A stretch of 35,004 nt of DNA, from positions 102,789-137,792 of the forward strand of contig JBNGIQ010009365.1 in the NCBI GenBank assembly GCA_049999765.1, read 5' to 3'. The notes below the pieces were generated by a model. That model searched no databases, was not told where the DNA came from, and saw only the letters and a list, made by a program, of their open reading frames with translations. This document shows positions 1 through 10,348 of the stretch, piece by piece. The position numbers and the translations under genes were made by a program. Position 1 is the first letter of the stretch, and each line of letters opens with the position of its first letter. This stretch comes from Phaeoceros laevis. Taxonomy: Eukaryota > Anthocerotophyta > Anthocerotopsida > Notothyladales.

Positions 1-1632
1 GAAGCGGGCCGCCGACCGGATCGTGGAGCTGGAGCGGGCGTTGGCGGCCAAGGAGGGCCTGAAGAAGGACGTGGAGGCCAAGGAGGACCAGGTGGAGACG
101 CTCAAGAGCGCTATCGTCGGAGCCGACGAGCACGTCCAGAAGTTGGAGGGTGCCCTGGCAAGCGAGCGGAGTGAGCTCCACAAGCATGTAAGTTCTTATT
201 AACAGCTTTTCAAGCCGTTTTTGCCCTAACGTGAGAGGAGTTGCCCTAACGTGATGCGGACACCCTGCTTTTGCAATGGCTGATCCATCCAGATCGACTC
301 CCTGGAGAGGGAGAATGCTCATCTGCATTCCCAAGTGGACGCCCTCCATGACAAGCTCCGCCAATTCCAGGCTGCCCGGGAGGCAGATGTGCACTACCTG
401 GAGAACAGGTCATTGGACAGTATTCACCAGCTTGAGCAGCAGCTTCATCAAAACGAGTCACAGAAGGCAAGGCTGTCCCTGAAAGACTCTTGAGAGCACA
501 CAATGCAAGATTTCTCTGCAACATTTGGCTGGATGGATGGATGGATGCTAACTAGGGTTGGTGGACATTGCAGAAGTCGGTAATTCGCTCAGTAGAGCAA
601 CGACGGGAGGATGCTGAGAAGCATGCCTCGGCGCTCTCGGAGGAGCTCTCCAGGACATCGGAGGTGAGGCTTGCAAATTCCATGAAGCAGCTGCTTTGAA
701 TTTGCAGTTCGTTTAAATTTTGGCCGCTTGGAAATTTTCCGTTGTGTTGAGAGACCGACCGATTTGGGGGATGGTGTGTCTGAAAGTTAGGGCTTGCGGG
801 AGGTTGAACACCTTCGAAGGGTAGTGGCAGAGAAGGACCACTTGGCTCAAGCTGCCGAGCACACTGTCGAAGAGCTCAAGGTTAGTAGCTAGGTCTTTAT
901 TAGGAAAAGCGGAAGGGGAGTGTGAATTCGGCAAGTTTGCACACCTGCATCGCATGTTTGTCACGAGCGTAAATGCTTTCATTCGCCAGAAACAAATCCG
1001 ACACTTCAAGGAGACCACAACAGAGCTGGAGAAGAAACTGAGTGAGCAACAGAGCAAGTCCCGGGAAGCGGCAGAGAAGGGCCGCAGGGCTGAAGCTGCC
1101 GAGCACTCTGTCCAAGAGCTCCAGGTTAGTAGCTGGGTCTCCAATAGGAAAGCGGAATCATGGGAGTGTCAATTCTTCGACTTGCACACCTACAGGTGTC
1201 TCATGTGTGTCGTGAAAAATGCTGCTTGGATTCATCAGGAACAAATTCGGCACTACAAGGAGACCACAACAACGCTCGAGAAGAAACTGGACGAGCAGCA
1301 GAACAAGTCTCGGGTCTTTGTTGAAGTTGACGACGTAGACCAGAAAACTATGGCGGAGATGGTACCGTCCATGACTCACTTGGAACTGCACCCTTTTCTG
1401 AGTTACAATTTAATATAGACTTCAGAAGCTAATTGATCCTGTTGTGGCCTGCTTGCTACATGAATAGAAGTCGAAAGTGGAGGAGTCCAATCCTGTCGAA
1501 GTTCCTGTTGCGAAGGCTATAGTGTCCGGAGACGGCGCATATGAAGGTGGAGTGAAGACGGAGACCACGCAGAAGACAGAGAAGGCAGCAAACGTAGAAA
1601 AATCAGAGAAGAAGACCGGATGGTTTTCTTAA
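1..1632 (+). CDS. Long coiled-coil protein, copy 1 (3' part only)
   Basis: This is the 3' end of a multi-exon coiled-coil gene cut by the window start. Exons read by GT-AG sites and by alignment to the second copy: 2-187 (frame starts at base 2), 293-466, 574-663, 791-880, 990-1124, 1239-1361 and 1468-1632. All junctions are phase 0, and exon sizes match copy 2 (174, 90, 90 and 123 nt) except for one extra 135-nt exon. The product is rich in E, K, Q, A and L with heptad character throughout and ends in a Lys/Glu/Thr-rich tail finishing KKTGWFS. No catalytic domain, signal peptide or membrane segment is visible. The intron after 466 starts with GC (GCAAGG) instead of GT. I do not recognise the family; a cytoskeletal or scaffold role would be guesswork. 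Gene structure confidence is good, function unknown. Confidence 0.8.
522..547. repeat. GGAT microsatellite in intron
   Basis: Short run of GGAT units (about five) in the intron between exons 293-466 and 574-663 of copy 1. The matching intron of copy 2 has a shorter version near 4261, so it predates the gene duplication. Confidence 0.7.
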
Positions 1633-2313
1633 GGGGAGTTTCGTGGAAAATGGTGCTTTCGTTTTGCTATCCAGTACATACATGTATCTCAGTTTGCCCC
1701 ATGGGTTTGTGACATGTAATTAGGTCCTTCCATGACCATGATTATGAGGGAAAACGGCACTTCGTATTGCCATCAAAGTATATACTCGTCTCCACTGTCT
1801 GTTGGCTGCTTATTATCCTGGACCGGTTTGGAGTTGGCTTAAAACCGTTTTGTAAAACAGAGTCGTTTATTTATTTACTATGTTGCCAAAATTATACTTT
1901 GCGGCGGAGCTAAAACGACGAATCCGAGTTGCCCAGCGGGGGGTTATCTGGCAAGCCCCTTTCCAGGCCGCGTATGACCTGCATGCGCCCGCCCCCGCGT
2001 CCGTTGCGGTACACCAATGAGCGCCGTCCTGCTGTACCTGCCCCCTTCGCGACGTGTTGGCCATGGCTGGACCCTGGTGCTACCTCGATACGAGCCTCAT
2101 CTGCGAAGCAGCTCAAATGCGAACCACACCAACCGTGTCTCTCACATTTGTGTGTGTGCATCCGCTTCAGTCACAGACAGAAGAATCGTCGAGACGACAC
2201 TGGCATTGCTGCAAGAGAAATCGATCGATACCCGTCCCTGCGAGATTGCCTTGGCGCATTGACAGTTTTTGAATCGAATCGAATCGGGTACTCCTGGTTG
2301 GTTTGAAGTCTCA
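1633..2313. other. Spacer between tandem coiled-coil genes
   Basis: Holds the 3' untranslated region of copy 1 and the presumed promoter and leader of copy 2. The downstream part of copy 1 carries an ATGGGTTTGTGAC element that is repeated twice behind copy 2 (near 5164 and 5229). The GATCGATC-like and GAATCGAATCG short repeats near 2220-2290 sit just upstream of the copy 2 start codon. No convincing gene was found; ORFs here lack homology or codon support. Confidence 0.5.
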
Positions 2314-5092
2314 ATGGCGTCGAAGCAGGAGGTGCGGTCGGAGAGTCATGAGGAGCAGTACTCGGAGGAGAAGGTGACCCATCGATCGATCGTTGTTTGC
2401 ATTGTCGATGTTTCCTCGCTGGCTGTGCCGGGAATGTCTGTGAACAGGTCTCCTCACACGGGAAATTCGTGTTGGAAATGGTTCAGGTGGTTCCGTCGGA
2501 GCAGGCTGGAGCGGCGGTGCGCGACATCGACCGCGCCGAGCAGAAGGTGGGAGATGTGAAGCACCAGGCCAAGGACGCGGTGTCGCAGGCGCTCTAGTCG
2601 GTGGAGCAGCTGACGGCCGCGCAGCAGGACTCCGCGGCCGCCAAGTCGAAGCTCAAGGAGGAGCTGACGACGTCGCAGAGCCGGGTGAAGGAGCTGGAGG
2701 CGAAGCTGGAGGAGGCGACGGCGCGGGTGCCCGAGTACGAGGAGCGGGAGACGGAGCTGCGGTCGAAGGTGGAGAAGACGGAGCACGAGACGACGCAGAA
2801 GCTGTCCGAGGCGGACCGGGAGCTGCAGCAGGCCAAGGAGCGCGCGCGCGCGGTGGAGGAGAAGGAGCGCGCGGCGCAGGCGGAGCGGGAGCGCGCGGGG
2901 GAGCTGGAGCGGGAGTTGCAGGCGGAGCGGGGCAGGGTGGAGGAGCTCCTGCGCGCGGTGAGCGAGAAGGAGGAGGAGGTGGGCGACGTCGCGGAGCTGC
3001 GGGAGCGGTACGCGGACAGCGAGCGCGCGTTGGCGGAGGCGGTGGAGCGGAAGAATCACCTGGAGCGGCTGCTGGAGGGCCGCGACAGGGAGGTGGGCGA
3101 GAAGGAGGAGGTCCTGCGGGAGGTGAAGGGGACGTTGGGCGACAAGGAGGAGGAGATCCGCGCGCGGGAGGAGCGCGCGCGGGAGACGGAGCAGTGGGCC
3201 AAGCAGCTGGCGGACCAGGTGCGGGAGCTGGAAGGGAAGTCGGCCAGCGCGGAGGGGCTGGCGAAGAAGCTGCAGGACGAGATCGCGCGGCAGCACCAGA
3301 AGTTCCAGGAGCAGGAGAGCGCGCTGTCGGGGAAGGTGCGCGAGCTGGAGGAGACGGTGCGCACGTTGCGGGAGAAGAACCTGAAGCACTCGGAGGAGCT
3401 GATAACCGAGCTGCAGGGCGAGGCCGCGCAGAAGGAGAAGTACGTCAAGGAGCTGGCGGCGAAGCTGGAGAGCGCGCAGCAGGAGTTGGAGGCCGCGCGG
3501 AAGAAGTGGCACGAGGTGGAGCGCAGCTTGACGGAGAAGATCCACGCGCTGGAGGAGGAGCTGGCCCGGCGCGGGGAGCAGGAGAAGGGGCTCAAGGAGG
3601 CGCAGTCCAGCGTCGACTCGCTGAACAAGCTGGTGAGCCAGTTGCGCGGGGAGGTGAAGGAGGCGAGGCAGAGGCTGGACGAGCGTACGGCCCGGCACGA
3701 GGCCAATGCGAAGCGGGCCGCCGACCGGATCGTGGAGCTGGAGAAGGCGCTGGCGGCCAAGGACGGGCTGAAGAAGGACGTCAAGGCTAAGGCGGGCGAG
3801 GTGGAGACGCTCAAAAGCGCCATCGTCGGAGCTGACGAGCACGTCCAGAAGCTGGAGACTGAGCTTGCGAACGAGCGGAGTGAGCTCCACAAGCATGTAA
3901 GAGGACCGTCTCGGATAAGTTTTTTCAGTTGAAGCGCAAGACTCGTGAACGTTTTGTGCCCTAACGTGAGTTGAACCCTGCTTTTGGTGATCCAGATCGA
4001 TTCCCTGGAGAAGGAGAATGCGAATCTGCACTCCCAGCTGGACTCCCTTCATGATAAGCTCCGCCAAATCGAGTCTGCCCGGGAGGCAGATGTGCGCGAC
4101 GTGGAGAACAAGTCACTGGACAGCATTCACCAGCTTGAGCAGCATCTTCACCAAACAGAGTCACAGAAGGTCTGCGGCTGTCCCTTGCTCATTGTGAATC
4201 CAGCTGCTGCATCTCTGGGAAGGCCTTGCAGGCCTTTTTTGAACAGGGAAGTATTTTTTCATGGATGGATGCTAACCTAGGCTGGTCAAAATTGCAGAAG
4301 TCGGTAATTCAGTCAGCCGAGCAACGACGGGAGGCTGCTGAGAAGGATGCATCCTCGCTCGCGGAGGAGCTGTCCAGGAAATCCGAGGTAAGGGGATGCA
4401 AAACCGATGTGGCAGTTGCTTTCCAGTTCGTTTTTGGCCGCTTGGAACTCTTCCGTTGTGTTGAAACTGATTGCGGGATGGTGTATCTGAATTAGGGCTT
4501 GCGAGAGCTGGAGCACCTCCGAAGGGAAGTGGCAGAGAAGGGCCACAGAGCTGAAACTGCTGAGCACACTGTCGAAGAGCTTCAGGTTAGTAGCTAGGTC
4601 TTTAATAGGAACGAGAAGAATTCACAATTCGACTTGCAGACCTGTATCTCATGTTTGTCTTGTAAATGCTTTCACATTCACCAGAATCAAATCGGACACT
4701 ACAAGAAGACCATAGCTGAGCTCGAGAAGAAACTGGACGAGCAACAGAACAAGTCTCGGGTCTTTGTTGAAGTTGAAGACACAGACGACAAGACTGTGGC
4801 GGATGTGGTAACGTCTATGTCTCAGTTGGAAGTGCACCCTTTTCTGAGTTACAAGTCAATGTAGGCTTCAGAAGCTAATTGATCGTGTTGTGGTCTGCTA
4901 CTTGAACAGAAGTCCAAAGTGGAAGAGTCCAATCCTGCCGAAGTTCCTGTTGCGAAGGCTGTAGTGTCCGGAGAGGGAGACCATCCATCTGGAGGAGAAG
5001 TGACTCCGTCTGGAGAAGGAGTGACGACAGAGACTACGAAGACAGAGAAGGCAGAAAAATCAGAAAAGAAGAAGACCGGATGGTTTTCTTAA
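2314..5092 (+). CDS. Long coiled-coil protein, copy 2, with in-frame TAG
   Basis: Seven exons fit GT-AG rules, all phase 0: 2314-2373, 2448-3896, 3996-4169, 4298-4387, 4496-4585, 4685-4807 and 4910-5092. Together they encode about 721 residues. ATG 2314 begins MASKQEVRSESHEEQYSEEK. The 1449-nt second exon is extremely GC-rich (mostly GAG, AAG, CTG, GCG codons) and forms a near-continuous coiled coil; the tail is K/E/T-rich and ends KKKTGWFS. Codon 70 (2595-2597) is TAG in the otherwise open frame, where CAG (Gln) would fit the pattern. Either the allele is null, the assembly is wrong, or a 51-nt GT-AG segment (2547-2597) is spliced out in frame. The remaining 650 codons and all splice sites are intact, so decay would be recent. 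It is the tandem paralogue of the gene at 1-1632. Family not recognised. Confidence 0.75.
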
Positions 5093-5566
5093 AGGGATTC
5101 TGAGGGAAATGGCACTTTGTATTGCCATCAAGTACATACTTGTATCTAGGTGAACAGTTTGTCCCATGGGTTTGTGACCTGTATGTAGTAGCCAGAAAAA
5201 TCAGAGAAGAAGGTTTTACTGTTTACCCCATGGGTTTGTGACCTGTATGTAGGTCCTTTCATGACCAAAATTATCCTGTACCAGTTTGGAGTTGGCTTCA
5301 AACCATTTTGTAAAACAGACACGTTAACCATGTTTCAAATTGGACTTATAAACCTGGTATGATCGTTACACACTTGCTGCGGAGCTGATATATGACGAAA
5401 GTGAGTCGTCCAGCAGAACTATTGAAGCGCACAAATCGCAGACCTCAAGACTGCCGCTGCTGAATGACCACCTTCCTGNNNNNNNNNNACATTTCTCAGC
5501 TTAGAAGAGTCATAACGTGACCTTGACCTACTGTATAGACGCCCGCCGATGCTGTAGAGCACACGT
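5093..5566. other. 3' region of coiled-coil gene and PPR upstream region
   Basis: Contains the 3' untranslated region of the coiled-coil gene, where a CCCATGGGTTTGTGACCTGT element occurs twice about 65 bp apart. Between the copies lies CAGAAAAATCAGAGAAGAAG, which resembles the coding end of the gene itself, so the tail seems partly duplicated into the untranslated region. A 10-N gap lies at 5479-5488. The remainder is presumably the promoter of the PPR gene starting at 5567; no clear TATA box was identified. Confidence 0.5.
5479..5488. other. Assembly gap (10 N)
   Basis: Ten undetermined bases about 80 bp upstream of the PPR start codon. Confidence 0.99.
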
Positions 5567-8500
5567 ATGGTTGTCACCTTGGGTGTTTTGAAAAGGGAAT
5601 GTGCACGTCTTGTCGATTTTGTTGTGAAGGGCTACGCAAGAAAGGTGAGGTGGTTCTCAGTTGGCACTTATCATGGCACCCAGAACAATCTCTGGCATGA
5701 TCTCTTCAAAAATCCATCTGAGTGGCGTGACACCAGGCTAGGCAAGGTATGCACCAATTTTGCCACATCACGCTGTAACTCTCTGGTCTGCTGCGGTGGG
5801 TGTCGTGACTGCTCTGAGGTCGCTGACAACAGATGTTGAATGCTTGCAGAGCAGCGCTCGGCACCCCGATTTCAAGCACATGACTTCAGGCAAGGCTCTC
5901 TGGTTGGACAATCAGAAGAAGCCTTCGTGGGTTGATTCTCAGCTGGACATCTTGAGTTCTCAGCTACGGCGGGGCCTGTCGGTGCTGCAACCGGGACCAG
6001 GAGATGAGGTTCAGAGTCTATGCAACGAGGGGCAGCTGGAGAAGGCTGTGGAAGCCCTAACGTACATGGACCAGCAGGGTAAAGTTCCTTCGGTAGAGTT
6101 GTACAGGTCTTTGTTGAAGGCTTCTGCTAAGAAGAAGGTTCTTGCTCTAGCAAGGCATGTGCATGCCCATTTGGCTAAACACGGGTTGGAGTCAACCAAG
6201 TCTCTTGGGGAATATGTCGTGAATACGTTGGTGAAGTGCGGTGATCTTGATGAGGCAGTCAAGCTCTTTAGCAGGTTGCCCCATCGAACCGCTTTCTCAT
6301 GGACAGCTGTGATTTCTGGGTATACAAAGGCTAGACAAGGCACGGAGGCACTGAGATTGTACAAATGTATGCAATCAGAAAGCGTAGAGCCAAACAAATA
6401 CACCTTTGTTTGCTTAGTGGAAGCTTGTGGCATCATAGGCGATCTGAAACAGGGCAGCCAAATGCATGCTGAAGCTTCCAAGTACGGGTGTGAATCTGAT
6501 CTGGCTGTAGGTACATGTCTGGTTGACATGTATGCAAAGTGTGGGAGCATTTTGGATGCCAGGGCTGTGTTTGATGGCTTGTCTGAGAGGGATGTGGTGA
6601 CGTGGACTGTATTGCTTGGTGCATATGTTGGGCAGGGCCAAGCAGACACAGCTCTTGACCTGTATCTCCTGTTGCAAGAGGAAGGTGTCTGTCCAGATGC
6701 TAGAACCTTTGTCACTCTACTTCAAGCATGTAGCAGCCTTGCCTGCAAAGAAAACAGCGTGCCTATCAATGGGTCGCCTCTTGATGTACAAACATTGCAA
6801 ACAGGTAAGGAGTTCCATGTGGAAGTTTGGAGATCAGGCTGCGGATCAAACGCTTTTGTAGGTAATGCGCTCATCACTATGTACGGGAAGTGTGGGAGCA
6901 TTGTCGATGCGCAGAATGTATTTAATGGGTTGTCTGAGCCAAATCGAGTGTCATGGAATGCCATGCTTGCTGCATGTGCTCAGCAAGGTGAAGCAGAGAT
7001 GGCCTTGAAGTTCTATGCCCAGATGTCAGAGCAAGGTGTCAGCCCAGATGCCTTGACCTGTGCTAGCGTGCTCCAAGCATGCAGCAGCCTCGCAGATCTA
7101 GATGATAGTGTTCGTGTAGGTCGGCAAGCATTGAAGCTGGAGCCTCTGCAGAAAGGGAAAGCATGCCATGCAGAAGCCCACAAGAAGGGCTATCAAGCAA
7201 ACGTGTTTGTTGGCAGCGCCCTTGTTAGTATGTATGCAAGGTGTGGTAGCCTCATGGATGCGGAACAAGTGTTTGACAGGTCATCGCAGCGGGATGTGGT
7301 ATCTTGGAACGCAATGCTGGCGGCTTTCACTCAGCAGGGCCAAGGAGAACAGGCTTTGCAGCTTTACAGTCAAATGCAGGAGGATGGTGGCAGTTTGGAT
7401 GCTCGGACCTTTGCCACTGCGATACAAGCATGTGGCATCCTCGCAGACCAGGAGGATACCATCCCGTTGTTTGATGAGCATTTTTTTGGAGTGGAAGCTT
7501 TGCAGAAAGGAAGGGCAATGCATGCAGAAGTTGCGATGAGCTGCAATGAACTCGACGTATATGTTGGTAATGCCCTGGTTAGCATGTATGGCAAGTGTGG
7601 GAGCGTCAAAGATGCACGTACTGTGTTTGAGAGGTTGTTTGAGAGGGATGTGGTGTCCTGGAACGCAATGCTCACAGCATATGTCCAGCAGGACCAAGTC
7701 GGGAGTGCTGTGGAGCTTTATTATGAACTGCAGGAGGCAGGTGACAACCTAGATGCTCGAATATTTGTCACCATGCTCCAAGCCTGTTGCAGGTCTGCAG
7801 GAAATGAAGCCGCTGTCTTTGTGGATGAGCATGCGCTGAAAGTGGGAACTCTGCAAAAAGGGAAGGTGCTGCACGCTGAAGTCCAGAGGCTGGGCTATGA
7901 TGCGGATGTCTCAGTTTGCAACACGCTCATCAGCACGTATGGAAAGTGCGGGTGCATTGGGAGTGCCCGAGATGTGTTTCAGACGGTGCCACAATGGGAT
8001 GTGGGATCATGGAATGCAATGCTTGCAGTCTATGCTCAGGAGCAGCTAGCAGTTGAAGCATTGCAGCTCTATGGTCAAATGCCAGAAGAAGGGGTAAGTC
8101 CAAACGTCTGGACGTTTGTCACCATGCTCCAAGCGTGTTGCTACCTTGCAAAAAAGGAAACAGGCATGCAGGTACTGGGTGGATCCGTAAATTTCGAGTT
8201 TTTGCAAAAGGGGAAGGCTATGCACGCTGAGGCCTCCAGGATGGGTTACAATCTAGACTTGCGTGTCGCCAGTGCCCTTGTCATAATGTATGGAACATGT
8301 GGAAGCATAGACGAGGCTAAGATGCTTTTCGATCATTTGTCCAAAGAACGAGACATTGTGTTGTGGAATGCAATGCTCACAGTGCATGTAGAGCACGGTC
8401 AAGCTCAGAAGGTTTTGCAGCTGTACCGACAAATGCAAGAGGAATGTGTGAGTCCAGATGAGACCACTTACAAATGCATCTTGCAAGCTTGTAGCAGTAT

Positions 8501-9311
8501 CGGAGCCCTGGACACCTGTATCCAGATACACCGAGATCTTGTCTCCTCGGGGAGTCACTTGAATCTTCTTGTGGGAAACATCCTCCTTGATGCCCTTGGC
8601 AAAAGCGGGAGCATGAAGGACGCCCTGGACGTTTTCGAAGCACTGCCCCTGCCTGATTTGATTTCCTGGAATGCACTTATTGCTGGTTTTGCTAGACAGG
8701 GCAATTGGGAGACTAGCCTTCAAACTTTTCACAAAATGCAGGTGGCGGGTGTCAAACCGGATGGGGTCACTTTTCTGTCGCTTCTCACTGCTTGCAGCCA
8801 TTCTGGCTCGGTGGAAACTGGTGTCGAATGGTTCCAATCCATGAGCATAGAGTACGGTATAACTCCACAGATTCAGCACTATGCAACCATTGTGGACCTA
8901 CTAGGCCGTGCAGGACACTTCACCATTGTGGAGGACTTAATGTCACAAATGCCTATGGAACCCGATGCATCCATGTGGAGGTGTTTGTTGGGTGCATGCC
9001 AAAAACATGGCAATCTAGCCCTTGGGAAACGTGCCTTTGATTGCGCCATTAGTCTAGACCCAACGCATGCTGCAGCCTATACTTTGATGTCAAACATTTA
9101 CAAGCATGCTGGCATGTGGGATGATGCAACAAAGCTGCATGAGGTGAGACAAGAGGCAGGCGCCTGGAAGTATCCAGGGCAGACCTGGATCGAGCATGAG
9201 CAGGAGATGCACACATTCATGGTAGGAGACCAGAACCACAAACATCAAAAGCCAATTAACTACCTCTTGAAAGATTTCGAACTGAGGCAGGTATTATTGG
9301 CCTCTTCCTAG
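5567..9311 (+). CDS. PDF-motif/PPR fusion protein, PLS class, E-type
   Basis: Two exons: 5567-5746 and 5850-9311 (intron 103 bp, AAG|GTATGC...TTGCAG, phase 0), encoding 1213 residues. ATG 5567 opens a basic, Asp-poor leader (MVVTLGVLKRECARL) that could target an organelle. Residues about 41-95, spanning the intron, match the PDF motif of organellar ssDNA-binding OSB proteins: LWHDLF..PSEWRDTR..K, then HPDFKH....ALWLD....PSWV. The rest is a PLS-type PPR array (repeated MYGKCGS, DVVSWNAML motifs) ending in E1/E2 motifs (PGQTWIEHEQEMHTFMVGD), with no DYW domain. E-type PLS proteins usually specify sites for organelle C-to-U editing and recruit a DYW deaminase in trans. Five successive L motifs carry an unusual insertion of roughly 20 residues after the QACSSLA-like helix. 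The target transcript cannot be predicted with confidence. Confidence 0.9.
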
Positions 9312-10348
9312 TACTGGTTCGCAATCTCTTGGCAGGAAAGGTCTTCTGTTCAGTGGGCCTCAGATCCATTGGCCTTTCCTGGCAATCTGAATATATTGCT
9401 GCACAATCGAGACAACGATAAAAACCCCTGGTAGATTTCAAAAAATTCACCAAACACATTCTTCATCACAAAGTATCCAAAATTGTCATTGGAACCTTCT
9501 CCTACCTTTCACATCGACCATGTGATATTTCAACACTAATTGGAATGGCCATGGTGGCAAAACAAAGAGAACTTTCATTCTAGTACAACTTGAAGACGTG
9601 ATGTTTCCCTTCAGTAACTGACAGCACACCTGTTCATGCCGCAGCTCATGATCACGTGAGAATGTATGGTCTGTACAACTCTGGCCAGCCTGCGTCACCT
9701 CCACCGCAATGGTAATTCAACAGACCTTGCAATGTTCCCAACAGGGCATGTGCGCATCCAAAACGCTGTCTCTGTCTCTGTCTCTGTCTCTGTTCAGTAC
9801 AGAATTGCAGAAATTTCGAAAACAACTGCCATTTCTCTACAGCGCTTTCTGGATACTCCACTTGGTAAAATGAGTATCTTCATCTTTCCTCCTCCTATCA
9901 GAAGGCACAAGCTTGAAGCATATTTCCAAATGTCTGGTCTGGACTCACTGCCTTCATCCTGCCTTTAGTAATGCAGGCACAAGGAGGTCCCATCTCATAA
10001 GCTGCATCAGCAGCACAGCCTGTTAGACAAATGTTTGACGTCACAATGCCTCTATACTTCAGTACATTGTGACAGGGTTAGCCATGTGAAAAACACACCT
10101 TCTCATCGTAGCTCTTCTTCCAAGCATCAGCATGCATTGGCATCTCCTTTTCTTTCCTGCGTCACTCATGGTCATATATGATCTTTCCCTACAAGGATGG
10201 CACATACCTGGGTCCACATGTACGCAATGCAGATATCTGGACTCGCCCTTTCTCATTGTGAGAGGTGCAACTAGAAAGTAACACCTTTGGCTACACCATT
10301 CAACCGTCAACTGCCGCCAGCTTTTCTTGAACCTCTGTCATTGAGCTA
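9312..10348. other. Intergenic region between convergent PPR genes
   Basis: About 1 kb between the 3' ends of two convergent PPR genes, expected to hold both 3' untranslated regions. Contains the CTGTCT microsatellite at 9766-9793. No ORF here shows recognisable homology or sustained coding character. Confidence 0.6.
9766..9793. repeat. CTGTCT microsatellite
   Basis: Roughly five tandem copies of the 6-bp unit CTGTCT in the intergenic region between convergent PPR genes. Confidence 0.85.

Noticed and set aside
3194-3790. 198-residue Gly/Ala/Arg-rich plus-strand ORF
   Set aside because: Shifted frame of the same GC-rich exon with no independent support.
2454-4067. 537-residue Leu/Arg-rich ORF on the minus strand
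   Set aside because: It is the antisense shadow of the GC-rich coiled-coil exon: GAG, AAG and CTG codons reversed give Leu-rich stop-free sequence. The sense strand has matching splice sites and a paralogue.
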